Assembly (NCBI GenBank): GCA_011391835.1
Contig: JAABPS010000020.1
Location: forward strand, 1 to 15,337
Direction: 5' to 3'
Source: Desulfobacteraceae bacterium
Lineage (GTDB): Bacteria; Desulfobacterota; Desulfobacteria; Desulfobacterales; JAABPS01
Length of the DNA: 15,337 nucleotides
The position numbers and the translations under genes are program-made. The notes under the pieces are model-generated. The model saw only the letters and a list, made by a program, of their open reading frames with translations. It had not been told where the DNA came from and did no database searches. Positions 1-6,544 of this stretch are shown one piece after another (the stretch's first letter is position 1; every line of letters begins with the position of its first letter).

Positions 1-66
1 AAACAACTTATAACACGGCCTGATCAGGAAGATAAACGACACTTGGGAGTTGGGGTCAAAGATTGA
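1..66 (+). CDS. Possible C-terminal tail of a gene entering from the left edge
   Basis: Frame 1 is open from the first base and ends at TGA (64-66), giving 21 residues ending in GVGVKD. A second open frame starts with TTG at 63 and overlaps this stop, but beyond about 177 it is antisense to the lipoprotein gene. Its first ~30 residues, including SQLGMIQTEM and MADKNGDRHGKKK, look plausibly coding but match nothing I recognise. Either could be the remnant or end of a gene centred outside the window. There is too little sequence to decide. Confidence 0.22.
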   Translation, partial: KQLITRPDQEDKRHLGVGVKD

Positions 67-176
67 AGCAACTGGACATTGCCAGCCAGCTTGGGATGAT
101 CCAGACTGAAATGAGTATGGCGGATAAGAATGGGGATAGGCACGGAAAGAAGAAATTCTATATATATTTAGTCTTG

Positions 177-530
177 TTATTCTTCCTTTTTCTGCAGGAG
201 CCGTTTGGTGGTTACTTTCCAAGACTTGATGGTCTCTCCCTGAATCTCGAAATTTCCTCCTGTATAATTTCCTTTTCTGATTTCCCGGCCTACCCAGGCT
301 TTGGAAAGAGACTCTACTTCTGTGTAATATCCCGGCTTTTCAATTTTTAGGGTCGCCGGCTGGCTGAAGTCATATTCGAATTTCACGGGAGACATGCCCA
401 GTTTGGCATCGTCCAGATAGATAGCCGCATCGGTCGGCCTGGTGTGCAGCTCGATAATACCCCGTTTTGAAGTACACCCCAGCATGACGAAAACCAGAAG
501 AAGGATCATCAAACAGATTCGCGCTTTCAT
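177..530 (-). CDS. PEGA-domain lipoprotein
   Basis: Predicted 117-residue lipoprotein. The start at 530 is preferred over an in-frame start at 569 because AAGGAG lies 7 nt upstream of this ATG and the signal peptide then begins correctly with MKAR. Residues 1-18 form a lipoprotein signal peptide (basic K2/R4, hydrophobic core) ending in a lipobox-like V-M-L-G before Cys19; methionine at -3 is slightly unusual. Residues ~22-75 match the PEGA domain: the segment around HTRPTDAAIYLDD, then G-x-S-P, then a KIEKPGYYTE strand. PEGA domains are surface or periplasmic beta-modules, often on lipoproteins; a specific function cannot be assigned. The gene is divergent from the next lipoprotein, with ~230 bp between the starts, so the two may share a control region. 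Lipoprotein and PEGA calls are firm; role unknown. Confidence 0.85.
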   Translation of the reverse strand: MKARICLMILLLVFVMLGCTSKRGIIELHTRPTDAAIYLDDAKLGMSPVKFEYDFSQPATLKIEKPGYYTEVESLSKAWVGREIRKGNYTGGNFEIQGETIKSWKVTTKRLLQKKEE

Positions 531-659
531 GAAACCACTCCTTTGCCTTTCAAATTGATGGTTGCCCAACGGCTAACGGGTTCGAAGTTCTGAGATTTAT
601 ACTATTTTTTCCTGATTATATCAAGTTTAAATGCTTCTCTATCTGTCCTTTTGTCTTCC

Positions 660-688
660 TTGACATTGCCCATAAATTTTAGTATTGG
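660..688 (+). promoter_or_regulatory. Candidate sigma70 promoter for the 761 lipoprotein gene
   Basis: A perfect -35 box TTGACA (660-665) is followed after 17 bp by TATTGG (683-688), a weak -10. Just downstream, CCGAA-C-TTCGG (707-717) is a small perfect palindrome lying between the promoter and the start codon, which could be an operator. The -35 is convincing; the -10 matches only half the consensus. Confidence 0.38.
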
Positions 689-760
689 ACTTCCGTATGA
701 TTTGATCCGAACTTCGGTAAATTGATTACATGATGGACTTCAATGAAAAGGAGAAATACC

Positions 761-1294
761 ATGTCCAGAATTTCATGCGCCTCTGTAGCTAAAATTTTGC
801 TTCTGCTTCTTATTTTTTCTCTTCCTGCCGCTTGCACACATTATTATGTGCCGCAGCAGTATCCGCTTAAGGCCGGTACGGTTCCTGACTTTACCGGAAA
901 GAAAGCCATCAATATCATTAATGCCCAGCAAACATCGAATGTAAAACTGTATTATGCGCAGGGATTTCACAAGTACATGGGTGATATGCAGCTATGGACA
1001 GATACGGCTGTGGGTCTTTTGCGGAGTGAACTGGAAAACCGGAATATTCAGGTAGCGGACGCGGCTTCCAAGTTTATTAAACTCAAGATTATCCATGCCA
1101 GCGCCTATCAGGGTTTTGCCACGATTCGCTGCATCATTAATCTGGAAGTGGAAACATCCACTGGATACAAAAAGACTTTCGAGGGGAACAATACCTCTCC
1201 CTGGACTTTATTCAGGGCATGTGATGGGGCTGTTACTCTGGCCATTACTGCGATGCTGAATGATGATGAAATATTGCGATTCATAAAATATTAA
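761..1294 (+). CDS. Unrecognised outer-membrane-type lipoprotein
   Basis: Predicted 177-residue lipoprotein. The start at 761 is chosen over an upstream in-frame ATG at 743 because AAGGAG lies 7 nt before it. Residues 1-24 are a signal peptide with a long leucine/isoleucine core (residues 12-21) ending L-P-A-A before Cys25, the probable lipidation site. The mature part (~150 residues) has no motif I can name. It has alternating hydrophobic segments (for example KLYYAQGF and FIKLKIIHA) and a C-terminal helix ending in FIKY, and resembles in style small lipoproteins that sit on the inner face of the outer membrane. It is divergent from the PEGA lipoprotein. No clear terminator follows; a 5-bp stem with a 17-nt loop at 1315-1341 is too weak. 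The lipoprotein call is firm; no function can be given. Confidence 0.78.
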   Translation: MSRISCASVAKILLLLLIFSLPAACTHYYVPQQYPLKAGTVPDFTGKKAINIINAQQTSNVKLYYAQGFHKYMGDMQLWTDTAVGLLRSELENRNIQVADAASKFIKLKIIHASAYQGFATIRCIINLEVETSTGYKKTFEGNNTSPWTLFRACDGAVTLAITAMLNDDEILRFIKY

Positions 1295-1576
1295 CGGAAA
1301 AATACGCCTCAAGCGTGGCTGCATAAAAGAAAAGGGGCCACATCCGTTTTTATCTGACTTTTCAATCGCTCAATACTTCTGCTCGTTGAATTGTATGTGT
1401 TCATTCCAAACGTGTGACTGTAATCCTGTCTTATTGCTACACAAGATAAATGGACACACGGCAAGGTTCATTGGATATTCCCCTTAATTTTAATGTTGCA
1501 TTTTTCGTTACATATAGTAAATTAAAAACAATATGGCGGATTATTTTTATGTTAATTTTTCTTGGAGGTAACTCAT
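1295..1576. other. Non-coding stretch upstream of the small lysine-rich gene
   Basis: I see no gene or RNA in these ~280 bases. The part nearest 1577 is AT-rich and resembles a 5' leader. TTGCAT (1496-1501) with TAAATT (1518-1523) at 16 bp spacing is a possible but weak promoter for the small gene that follows. Confidence 0.3.
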
Positions 1577-1678
1577 ATGTCAAAATCAAGGGATACTAAA
1601 AAAAGCGACAAAAAAAAGCCCCAGAAAACTGCTAAAGAGAAGAGGCAGGCAAAGCGAGAAAAAAAGAATAAGGCATGA
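1577..1678 (+). CDS. Small lysine-rich basic protein (33 aa)
   Basis: A 33-codon frame from ATG (1577) to TGA (1676-1678) with an excellent ribosome binding site, TTGGAGG, ending 8 nt before the start. The product begins MSKSRDTKKSDKKK and ends KREKKNKA. Roughly half the residues are Lys or Arg, the rest mostly small or polar, with almost no hydrophobic residues and no cysteine, so it is probably disordered and nucleic-acid- or ribosome-binding. It stands alone between a lipoprotein gene and a convergent TetR gene. From memory, similar short K-rich proteins of the form 'KSRDxKK...KTxKEKRxxK' are annotated as hypothetical in other proteobacteria; I cannot verify this here. The strong Shine-Dalgarno and clean start/stop argue that it is real despite its length. 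Function unknown. Confidence 0.7.
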   Translation: MSKSRDTKKSDKKKPQKTAKEKRQAKREKKNKA

Positions 1679-1850
1679 TCATAAAAACATAAATTCAACT
1701 ATATTATTCTTAGAAACACATATTTTCCCCTGTTTGATTGAAAAACTTGGAGTGAGCAGGTTCAGGTACTTTCAGGTGGATATGAAGAAAAGTTTATACG
1801 TGAATTAACAATTTGATTGTTAATCAAAAAAAACATTTCGAGGATTGTTT
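1679..1850. other. Intergenic region between the small basic gene and the TetR gene
   Basis: No gene is visible. The stretch holds the perfect AT-rich inverted repeat at 1804-1824, followed by a run of A. On the minus strand this A-run reads as T before the hairpin, the wrong side for an intrinsic terminator of the TetR gene. Confidence 0.4.
1804..1824. repeat. Perfect 9-bp inverted repeat
   Basis: ATTAACAAT (1804-1812), a 3-bp spacer TTG, then ATTGTTAAT (1816-1824): two perfectly complementary 9-bp arms. It lies 27 bp beyond the stop of the TetR gene. The geometry suits an operator for a dimeric helix-turn-helix protein, or a hairpin at the 3' end of an mRNA, but the flanking T-tract needed for an intrinsic terminator is absent on both strands. 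Confidence 0.6.
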
Positions 1851-2492
1851 CTAAGAAATTTTCTTCGGGTTTTCGTAAGTAGTCCCAACAGTGAGAAGCA
1901 TGCGAACCATGTTGCATGCCTGTTCAATGGCCGGTGATCGGCCGCTGATGGCATCACTATACATGAGCGATTCATTAGCCCGGATGATCATTTCAGAAAG
2001 CTCTTTGGCCGGTGCGGGTAATCGGATATGGCCATTTGCCTCTTCCTCATTAAGGTGGCTGACGATTGCTTTAACCACCCGTTCGCGCACGCAACTGGCA
2101 GGGGTTGTTACCAGGCGAAGCGCATAGGCCGGGTCATCTTTTATAAAATGCTGCATAGGCGGGAAGGATAAAACTAAAATCATCAGTTGCCGGTGAACAT
2201 CCACGATATGTTCAATGCCGGTACCGGGTGTTTCCTTTATGATTTTATTCATGCCCGGCTCAAATGCGGACCAGAGAACCTCGCCCATTAAATAGTCCTT
2301 GCTGCCCACCCAGCGATAAATTGTCACGCGGCTTACACCGGATTCTTTTGCCAGTCTGTCGATACTGACTTTTTCGCCCTTTAACCAATGTCTGCGAGCC
2401 AATCTCAATAGTTCGAGGGGTGATATACGCAGGTTTTTACCATCTTCCACGGCATGGGCGAGAGGGGTATTTTTCGGAGATATTTTTTTCAA
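1851..2492 (-). CDS. TetR-family transcriptional regulator
   Basis: DNA-binding repressor-type regulator, 213 residues from the preferred TTG start at 2492. An N-terminal TetR helix-turn-helix spans residues ~26-70, with the typical sequence IDRLAKESGVSRVTIYRWVG (44-63) followed by SKDYLMGEVLW. The C-terminal ligand-binding domain (~75-213) is helical and resembles the QsdR-like TetR subgroup from memory; the ligand is unknown. The frame is open further upstream to another TTG at 2552, but that codon lies upstream of the likely -10 box, so it cannot be translated from this promoter. TTG 2492 has AAGGA 13 nt upstream, a somewhat long spacing, so the start stays uncertain. The promoter contains a symmetrical operator, which suggests autoregulation. 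The next gene upstream is the divergent 52-aa membrane protein, a candidate co-regulated target. Family call firm. Confidence 0.88.
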   Translation of the reverse strand: MKKISPKNTPLAHAVEDGKNLRISPLELLRLARRHWLKGEKVSIDRLAKESGVSRVTIYRWVGSKDYLMGEVLWSAFEPGMNKIIKETPGTGIEHIVDVHRQLMILVLSFPPMQHFIKDDPAYALRLVTTPASCVRERVVKAIVSHLNEEEANGHIRLPAPAKELSEMIIRANESLMYSDAISGRSPAIEQACNMVRMLLTVGTTYENPKKIS

Positions 2493-2530
2493 AGCCTGTT
2501 TAATATCCTTTCGTACCAATACTGAACAAA

Positions 2531-2555
2531 GTTTTGTATATATAATGTACAAAAC
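2531..2555. promoter_or_regulatory. Candidate operator: GTTTTGTA-N9-TACAAAAC
   Basis: A perfect 8-bp inverted repeat, left arm 2531-2538 and right arm 2548-2555, with an AT-rich 9-bp centre. It straddles the likely -10 box of the minus-strand TetR promoter, the usual place and size for an autoregulatory TetR operator. Binding by this regulator is an inference. Confidence 0.6.
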
Positions 2556-2568
2556 GTTAAAAATGCAA
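2540..2568 (-). promoter_or_regulatory. Candidate promoter of the TetR gene
   Basis: On the minus strand, TTGCAT (2568-2563) is followed by 17 bp and TTATAT (2545-2540), or by 18 bp and TATATA. Each box matches consensus only partly, but spacing is right and the -10 sits inside the palindrome. Transcription would begin near 2533, leaving a ~40-nt leader before TTG 2492. Confidence 0.42.
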
Positions 2569-2731
2569 CTTTTTTATATAGTGCATGTAGAAATAAATCC
2601 AATCAAAGCTTAAAGAAAATCAGATTTTTGAGAGAATAACAGCGATTTCCAAACTTCCTTACTTTGTCTCTCCAGAATATCTCCTTTAAAGATGAATAGT
2701 TTCATTACCACTATATATTGTGTTATTTTTC

Positions 2732-2760
2732 TTGACTTATCGAATATATTGATGTTATAT
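2732..2760 (+). promoter_or_regulatory. Candidate sigma70 promoter for the 52-aa membrane protein gene
   Basis: TTGACT (2732-2737, five of six consensus bases), a 17-bp spacer, then TTATAT (2755-2760), or TATATA with 18 bp. It reads toward the small gene at 2836, leaving a leader of about 70 nt. Confidence 0.48.
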
Positions 2761-2835
2761 ATCAAAAAAAGTTTGTTGTACATGATGTTTTTCCTGTGGG
2801 GTTGTCAAAAAAAACTGTAAGGGAGGGTGATAGCC

Positions 2836-2994
2836 ATGGCACTGGAAAATGATCACGATGCTTTCTTGGAACCGCTGGAAAAGGGGTGGGGGGTTATTAT
2901 TAACTGGGTTGTCCCTGGCCTGATTTTTTTTGTTCTGATTGTAATCGGGTTTCATTATTACTGTTCAGCCATAGCAGGAAATCCATTTTTTTGA
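2836..2994 (+). CDS. Small single-span membrane protein (52 aa)
   Basis: A 52-codon frame from ATG (2836) to TGA (2992-2994), preceded by a strong ribosome binding site, GGGAGGG, 8 nt upstream and by a good promoter. The N-terminus (residues 1-17) is acidic and soluble, MALENDHDAF and onward. Residues ~18-42 are strongly hydrophobic, with a core of INWVVPGLIFFVLIVIGF, and predict one transmembrane helix; the short C-terminal tail ends GNPFF. A proline at residue 27 sits inside the helix. It lies between the TetR regulator and the DUF374 acyltransferase gene, with the regulator divergent. I do not recognise the family; size and layout resemble small accessory subunits of membrane complexes or regulatory membrane peptides, but no partner is identifiable. 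Probably a real gene, function unknown. Confidence 0.68.
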   Translation: MALENDHDAFLEPLEKGWGVIINWVVPGLIFFVLIVIGFHYYCSAIAGNPFF

Positions 2995-3231
2995 TCATTG
3001 TTGTTTTTAGGGATGAGTAGTACGTTCTATCCGGCGTCCTGTCTGGTAACACAGAGATCACGGGTTGGAGAAGAAATATCAGCCATATACGATCTCAGTT
3101 GTTAATAGGCTGACTGTTTTTCATACCACATATCACTTCGTGACAAGGGTTCTCTTTTATTCTGTTATTGGATTATATATAACAGCTTGAGATTCTATAA
3201 GATTTTCACAGAGCGTAAGGGTGTATCAGAT
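2995..3231. other. Intergenic region before the DUF374 gene
   Basis: No gene is visible in ~235 bp. CTGTTAT (3162-3168) and ATAACAG (3179-3185) form a perfect 7-bp inverted repeat with a 10-bp AT-rich centre. It overlaps a -10-like TTATAT, so it is a possible operator for the acyltransferase gene. No T-tract follows it, so it is not an intrinsic terminator. Confidence 0.35.
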
Positions 3232-4032
3232 ATGCCGGATAAAGAGATGGGTCGGATAAAAAGCTGGTGGAAATCCCCGCGGATACGTTCCATACGAAGA
3301 AAGATATCCAATTTACAGGTTTTCTTCTTTCCTTTGCTTGGGATGATTTTTCGGATATGGGTTTTTGCTGTTCAATTGGGCGTAAAGTATGAACTTCGAG
3401 GTCCTCTGTCAGCCTTTATCAGGCAGGGCAAACCCTGTATCCTTGTCTTATGGCATCAAAGCGTATTTCCGACGATGTTTGAGCTGTTTCGCTACACTTC
3501 TGGATATCCCACTCTTTTTATGGTCAGCAAGGGAAGAGTTGGAACCGTTGGAGCCTATTTTTTGAATATCTTTAATATAGAATGTGTTTCAACGGCTGCA
3601 GGGAAAAAAGACGCTGTTTATGAACTTGCAAGGCAGGCGAACCAGACAGATAAAAGTGTATTCATTATGGCAGACGGGTCAAAGGGGCCTGCACGAGAAG
3701 CCAAATGGGGAGCAATTTATCTGGCGCGCGAAACGGGGCTTCCCTTGATTGCAGCGCATGCATGGGGCAATCATTTCATTACGTTAAAAAAGACATGGAT
3801 GAAACTCGCTCTTCCTACACCCTTGGGTCGTTCAATTGTTTTAACCGCTGAGCCGCTATATGTCCCAAAGACTGCGGATAAGGAAGCTCTTGAAGGTTAC
3901 AGAAAGGAGCTTGAACTGCGGTTGAATACCCTTGCAGAGGCATTGGAAGGTCATTTCAACCAGGGAGAATCACTGGATTATATGGGACCACCTATGGCTT
4001 CCACTGAGGCTTCCGCAAAAAAACAAAATTAA
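3232..4032 (+). CDS. DUF374-type lysophospholipid acyltransferase-fold protein
   Basis: Predicted 266-residue inner-membrane-associated acyltransferase of the LPLAT fold, DUF374 branch. The ATG at 3232 is preferred over an upstream TTG (3187) because AAGGG lies 10 nt before it. Residues ~27-50 form a hydrophobic N-terminal anchor. Catalytic-site motifs visible: LWHQ (73-76; the His is the expected catalytic base), the VSKGRVGTVG block (98-107), and MADGSKGPAREAKWG (146-160), matching the family's DGP-x-GP signature with Ser at the usual Pro. Members are thought to transfer acyl chains to lipid A or other envelope lipids; the substrate here is unknown. The C-terminal ~25 residues are polar and probably disordered. 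It converges with the synthetase beta-subunit gene. Family call firm, substrate not. Confidence 0.85.
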   Translation: MPDKEMGRIKSWWKSPRIRSIRRKISNLQVFFFPLLGMIFRIWVFAVQLGVKYELRGPLSAFIRQGKPCILVLWHQSVFPTMFELFRYTSGYPTLFMVSKGRVGTVGAYFLNIFNIECVSTAAGKKDAVYELARQANQTDKSVFIMADGSKGPAREAKWGAIYLARETGLPLIAAHAWGNHFITLKKTWMKLALPTPLGRSIVLTAEPLYVPKTADKEALEGYRKELELRLNTLAEALEGHFNQGESLDYMGPPMASTEASAKKQN

Positions 4033-4089
4033 AGCAGACAAGGGACAAGTCAGATGTATGCCTTGTTATATAAGGATTTCCGGTTTCTG

Positions 4090-4767
4090 CTATTTATCCG
4101 TTGTTAAAACCACTAGTGCGTCAACGGCTATGGGGTTTCCGTTTAATATTTTGAGCGGGTTGATATCAATTTCATTAACACTGTCATGATCCAAACCGAT
4201 TTTGCCCACAGCAATGAGTATGTCAGCAAGGATTTCGCGATCCACCGGAGGTTTTCCTCTAAATGCATCGAGAATCTTTTTACCCCGGATATCCTCCATG
4301 GCGTCCATAGCGTCCCAGCGTGTCAGCGGCGCTACACGGAAGGTGACATCCTGAAGAATTTCAGTAAATATTCCGCCCAGGCCGAACATGACACAGGGCC
4401 CGAACTGAGGGTCTCGATTCAATCCAACAACAAGCTCTCGATCACCTTTCACCATCTGCTGCACCAGGACTTCTTTGACTTTTGCTTTGGGATTAGACGT
4501 TAATTTTTGAAATGCCTGGCGGACATCGGATTCGTTTTTCAGGTCAAGTGAAATCATATCAAGCTCTGTTTTATGGCTTATGTCTGCGCCGGATCCCTTT
4601 AATACCACGGGATAGCCGATTTTAGCAGCAGCCTTTACGGCATCATCTTCCTTGGTCACTGTCTTTTCGGCAGTCACCGGAATGCCATATTCTGAGAGCA
4701 ACAGCTTTGACTCATATTCGGATAATGTTTTCTGGCCTCTTTGAATTGCTTGTTCGATGATTTTCAT
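4090..4767 (-). CDS. acdB: ADP-forming acyl-CoA synthetase, beta (ATP-grasp) subunit
   Basis: Predicted 225-residue beta subunit of an NDP-forming acyl-CoA synthetase. With the alpha subunit it interconverts acyl-CoA + ADP + Pi and acid + CoA + ATP in the cytoplasm. It is an ATP-grasp protein: N-terminal helix, VVLKGSGADISHKTE (54-68, with His65 corresponding to the conserved beta-subunit histidine that relays phosphate), the block REL..G..RDPQFGPCVMFGLGGIFTE (110-136), and the metal-binding NEIDINPL (198-205). Length is normal for a stand-alone beta subunit. The ATG has AAGGAAG 8 nt upstream. It follows the alpha gene by 19 nt, so the two are co-transcribed. Acyl substrate cannot be read from sequence: acetate, branched, aryl or longer acids are all possible. 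Confidence 0.92.
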   Translation of the reverse strand: MKIIEQAIQRGQKTLSEYESKLLLSEYGIPVTAEKTVTKEDDAVKAAAKIGYPVVLKGSGADISHKTELDMISLDLKNESDVRQAFQKLTSNPKAKVKEVLVQQMVKGDRELVVGLNRDPQFGPCVMFGLGGIFTEILQDVTFRVAPLTRWDAMDAMEDIRGKKILDAFRGKPPVDREILADILIAVGKIGLDHDSVNEIDINPLKILNGNPIAVDALVVLTTDK

Positions 4768-4786
4768 TTTACTGCTTCCTTTATTT

Positions 4787-6247
4787 TTATTCTCGTGAGT
4801 TTAAAAACTTCTGGTAATTACACATTTGGGTAAGAACCCGAACAGCCCTTTCCGGAGTGGGGAATGACACGATACCGTATTCTTCGAGATACGATTTGTG
4901 TGAAGCATCTGTTCCGATAGATACCATAATAATTGGTTTTCCTGATGAATCCACCAGTGATCGAATACCCTCCAGGGTGTTACTGCGATCATTTTTCTTT
5001 GATTCTATGAACTGCAATATTGAATGAAGCGTATCCACCAGCTCTTTGGGTTCTTTCACACCAGGGTCATGAGGAAACTTGAACCCTCGTTCAGCGGCTC
5101 CCAGAGCGAGGATGGCATCGATACCATCCCAGTTTGCAAGAATTTCAAGACATTCAAGAAACGGATCATTTGCGATGGCAGCCACCATATCTACCGGATT
5201 GCCCCGGCTCCAGTATTTTGGCAAAATTTTATCGTATTTTTTAATCAGTTCATCCGGCAGCGGAGGGACCACCAGATCATTTTCTTCGCAGCTATCAGCA
5301 GTGATGACTCCCCATCCGCCTCCCCGAGTCAGTATGCCGATTCTGTTGCCTTTGGGAAGGGGGTAATGTGAAAATGTTTTGGCGCAGTCCATAAGCGCCT
5401 GGCTGGTTAAAACCTCCAGCATTCCGGCCTGACGCAGGGCACCCTTAAAAATTCTGGATTCTCCTGCCATGGAACCGCTGTGAGATGCGGCAGCCTTTCC
5501 ACCGACGTTGGTTCTTCCCCCTTTAAATACAAAGATTGGCTTTTTTTTTGATACTTCCTTGATAGACGCCTTAAATCGAATATCCGGATCAATACCCTCC
5601 AGGTATGCCAGAATCACCTTTGTATCTTTATCCTGACCAAAATATTCAACATAGTCAACACAATTCAGATCGCCTTCATTTCCGCTGCTGACAAATTTTT
5701 CAAATCCCACACCTTCGTCAAAACCCCATGCCAGCATTTGTACGCCGACGTTTCCACTCTGGGAAAACATCGAAACAGGCCCGTGTAGCGGCATGACCGG
5801 CGGCATCAGCGCATGGAGAGTTGGCTTGGCACTGAAGATTCCCATGGTGTTTGGACCCACAATGCGTATTCCATATTTTTTGGCTCTGGCAACGACTTCC
5901 CGCTCCAGTTTCGCGCCTTCATGACCTGTTTCGCTGAAATCAGAAGTGACAACGATAATAAAAGGAACGCCTTTTTTGCCGCATTCGTCAATAAGCGGCG
6001 GAACCACCTTGGCCGGTGTTGTGATCATGGCCACATCAACGGACCCTGGGATATCATTTATGGTTGGATAACACTGAATCCCAAGTATCGTTTTTTCTTT
6101 AGGATTAATGGGATGAATTAGGCCCCGGTAATTCCCCTTGAGAATGTTCAGCAGAATTAAATAGCCCCATTTTGAAGGGTTGGCAGATGCGCCGATCAAT
6201 GCTATGTTTTTTGGATTAAAGAGAATATCTAAATTTTGATTAGCCAT
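4787..6247 (-). CDS. acdA: ADP-forming acyl-CoA synthetase, alpha (CoA-binding) subunit
   Basis: Predicted 486-residue alpha subunit. Domains: a CoA-binding Rossmann fold at ~8-130 with the loop ALIGASANPSKWG (16-28); a succinyl-CoA-ligase-like domain with MFSQSGNVG (160-168); and the phosphohistidine loop KAAASHSGSMAG (251-262), His256 being the residue expected to carry phosphate. A third ligase-like domain extends from ~300 to the end. Length and order match separately encoded ACD alpha subunits rather than the ~700-residue fused enzymes. The gene precedes acdB and is divergent from the nitroreductase gene. No Shine-Dalgarno is visible before the ATG at 6247 (upstream bases are A-rich), although the N-terminus is exactly where the family begins, so initiation may be weak or atypical. 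Strong family assignment; substrate unknown. Confidence 0.93.
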   Translation of the reverse strand: MANQNLDILFNPKNIALIGASANPSKWGYLILLNILKGNYRGLIHPINPKEKTILGIQCYPTINDIPGSVDVAMITTPAKVVPPLIDECGKKGVPFIIVVTSDFSETGHEGAKLEREVVARAKKYGIRIVGPNTMGIFSAKPTLHALMPPVMPLHGPVSMFSQSGNVGVQMLAWGFDEGVGFEKFVSSGNEGDLNCVDYVEYFGQDKDTKVILAYLEGIDPDIRFKASIKEVSKKKPIFVFKGGRTNVGGKAAASHSGSMAGESRIFKGALRQAGMLEVLTSQALMDCAKTFSHYPLPKGNRIGILTRGGGWGVITADSCEENDLVVPPLPDELIKKYDKILPKYWSRGNPVDMVAAIANDPFLECLEILANWDGIDAILALGAAERGFKFPHDPGVKEPKELVDTLHSILQFIESKKNDRSNTLEGIRSLVDSSGKPIIMVSIGTDASHKSYLEEYGIVSFPTPERAVRVLTQMCNYQKFLNSRE

Positions 6248-6443
6248 TGGTTGATTTTTTATCTAATTTTTACAAACAGTTAATACAGATTTATTTTTAT
6301 TCAGAAACGATACGCATAACCTCTTTTATTCCGTTAGTCAATAGTAAAGGGCTAAAAATATAAAGCGCTGACACATATTGAATGATGGTTTCGTTACATG
6401 TTGAATATCCCCTGTGAAATTCAGGTTATTTGATTTCAGTCTC

Positions 6444-6471
6444 CTGACGTGTTAGAGGTTTAGACTATACA
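6444..6471 (+). promoter_or_regulatory. Candidate promoter of the nitroreductase gene
   Basis: CTGACG (6444-6449), a 16-bp spacer and TATACA (6466-6471), each matching four of six sigma70 consensus bases, in the divergent region between acdA and the nitroreductase gene. I see nothing else convincing between 6248 and 6544. Confidence 0.35.
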
Positions 6472-6544
6472 TGGTAAATGGTTGATGAGCATTAAAAAGG
6501 ATAGAAATTGTACAATTCAAAACTTTTTCAATGGAGGCAGCGAG

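Noticed and set aside
1315..1341. GTGGC...GCCAC hairpin after the 761-1294 lipoprotein as a terminator.
   Set aside because: Five-bp stem, 17-nt loop and a T-run that does not follow directly.
2493..2552. Extension of the TetR protein to the TTG at 2552.
   Set aside because: That codon lies upstream of the probable -10 box and inside the operator, so it would not be transcribed from this promoter.
2776..2783. TTGTACAT shared between the region upstream of the 52-aa gene and the TetR operator, as a possible second operator.
   Set aside because: Only a single 8-bp match without the symmetrical second arm; too little to call a binding site.
2755..2955. A 66-codon minus-strand frame overlapping the small membrane protein gene.
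   Set aside because: The plus-strand frame has a strong Shine-Dalgarno, a promoter and a sensible membrane-protein layout; the minus frame has none of these and is low-complexity Asn/Pro/Phe.
4033..4089. Possible bidirectional terminator between the convergent DUF374 and acdB genes (ACAAG...CTTGT).
   Set aside because: Five-bp AT-rich stem with no T-tract on either strand.
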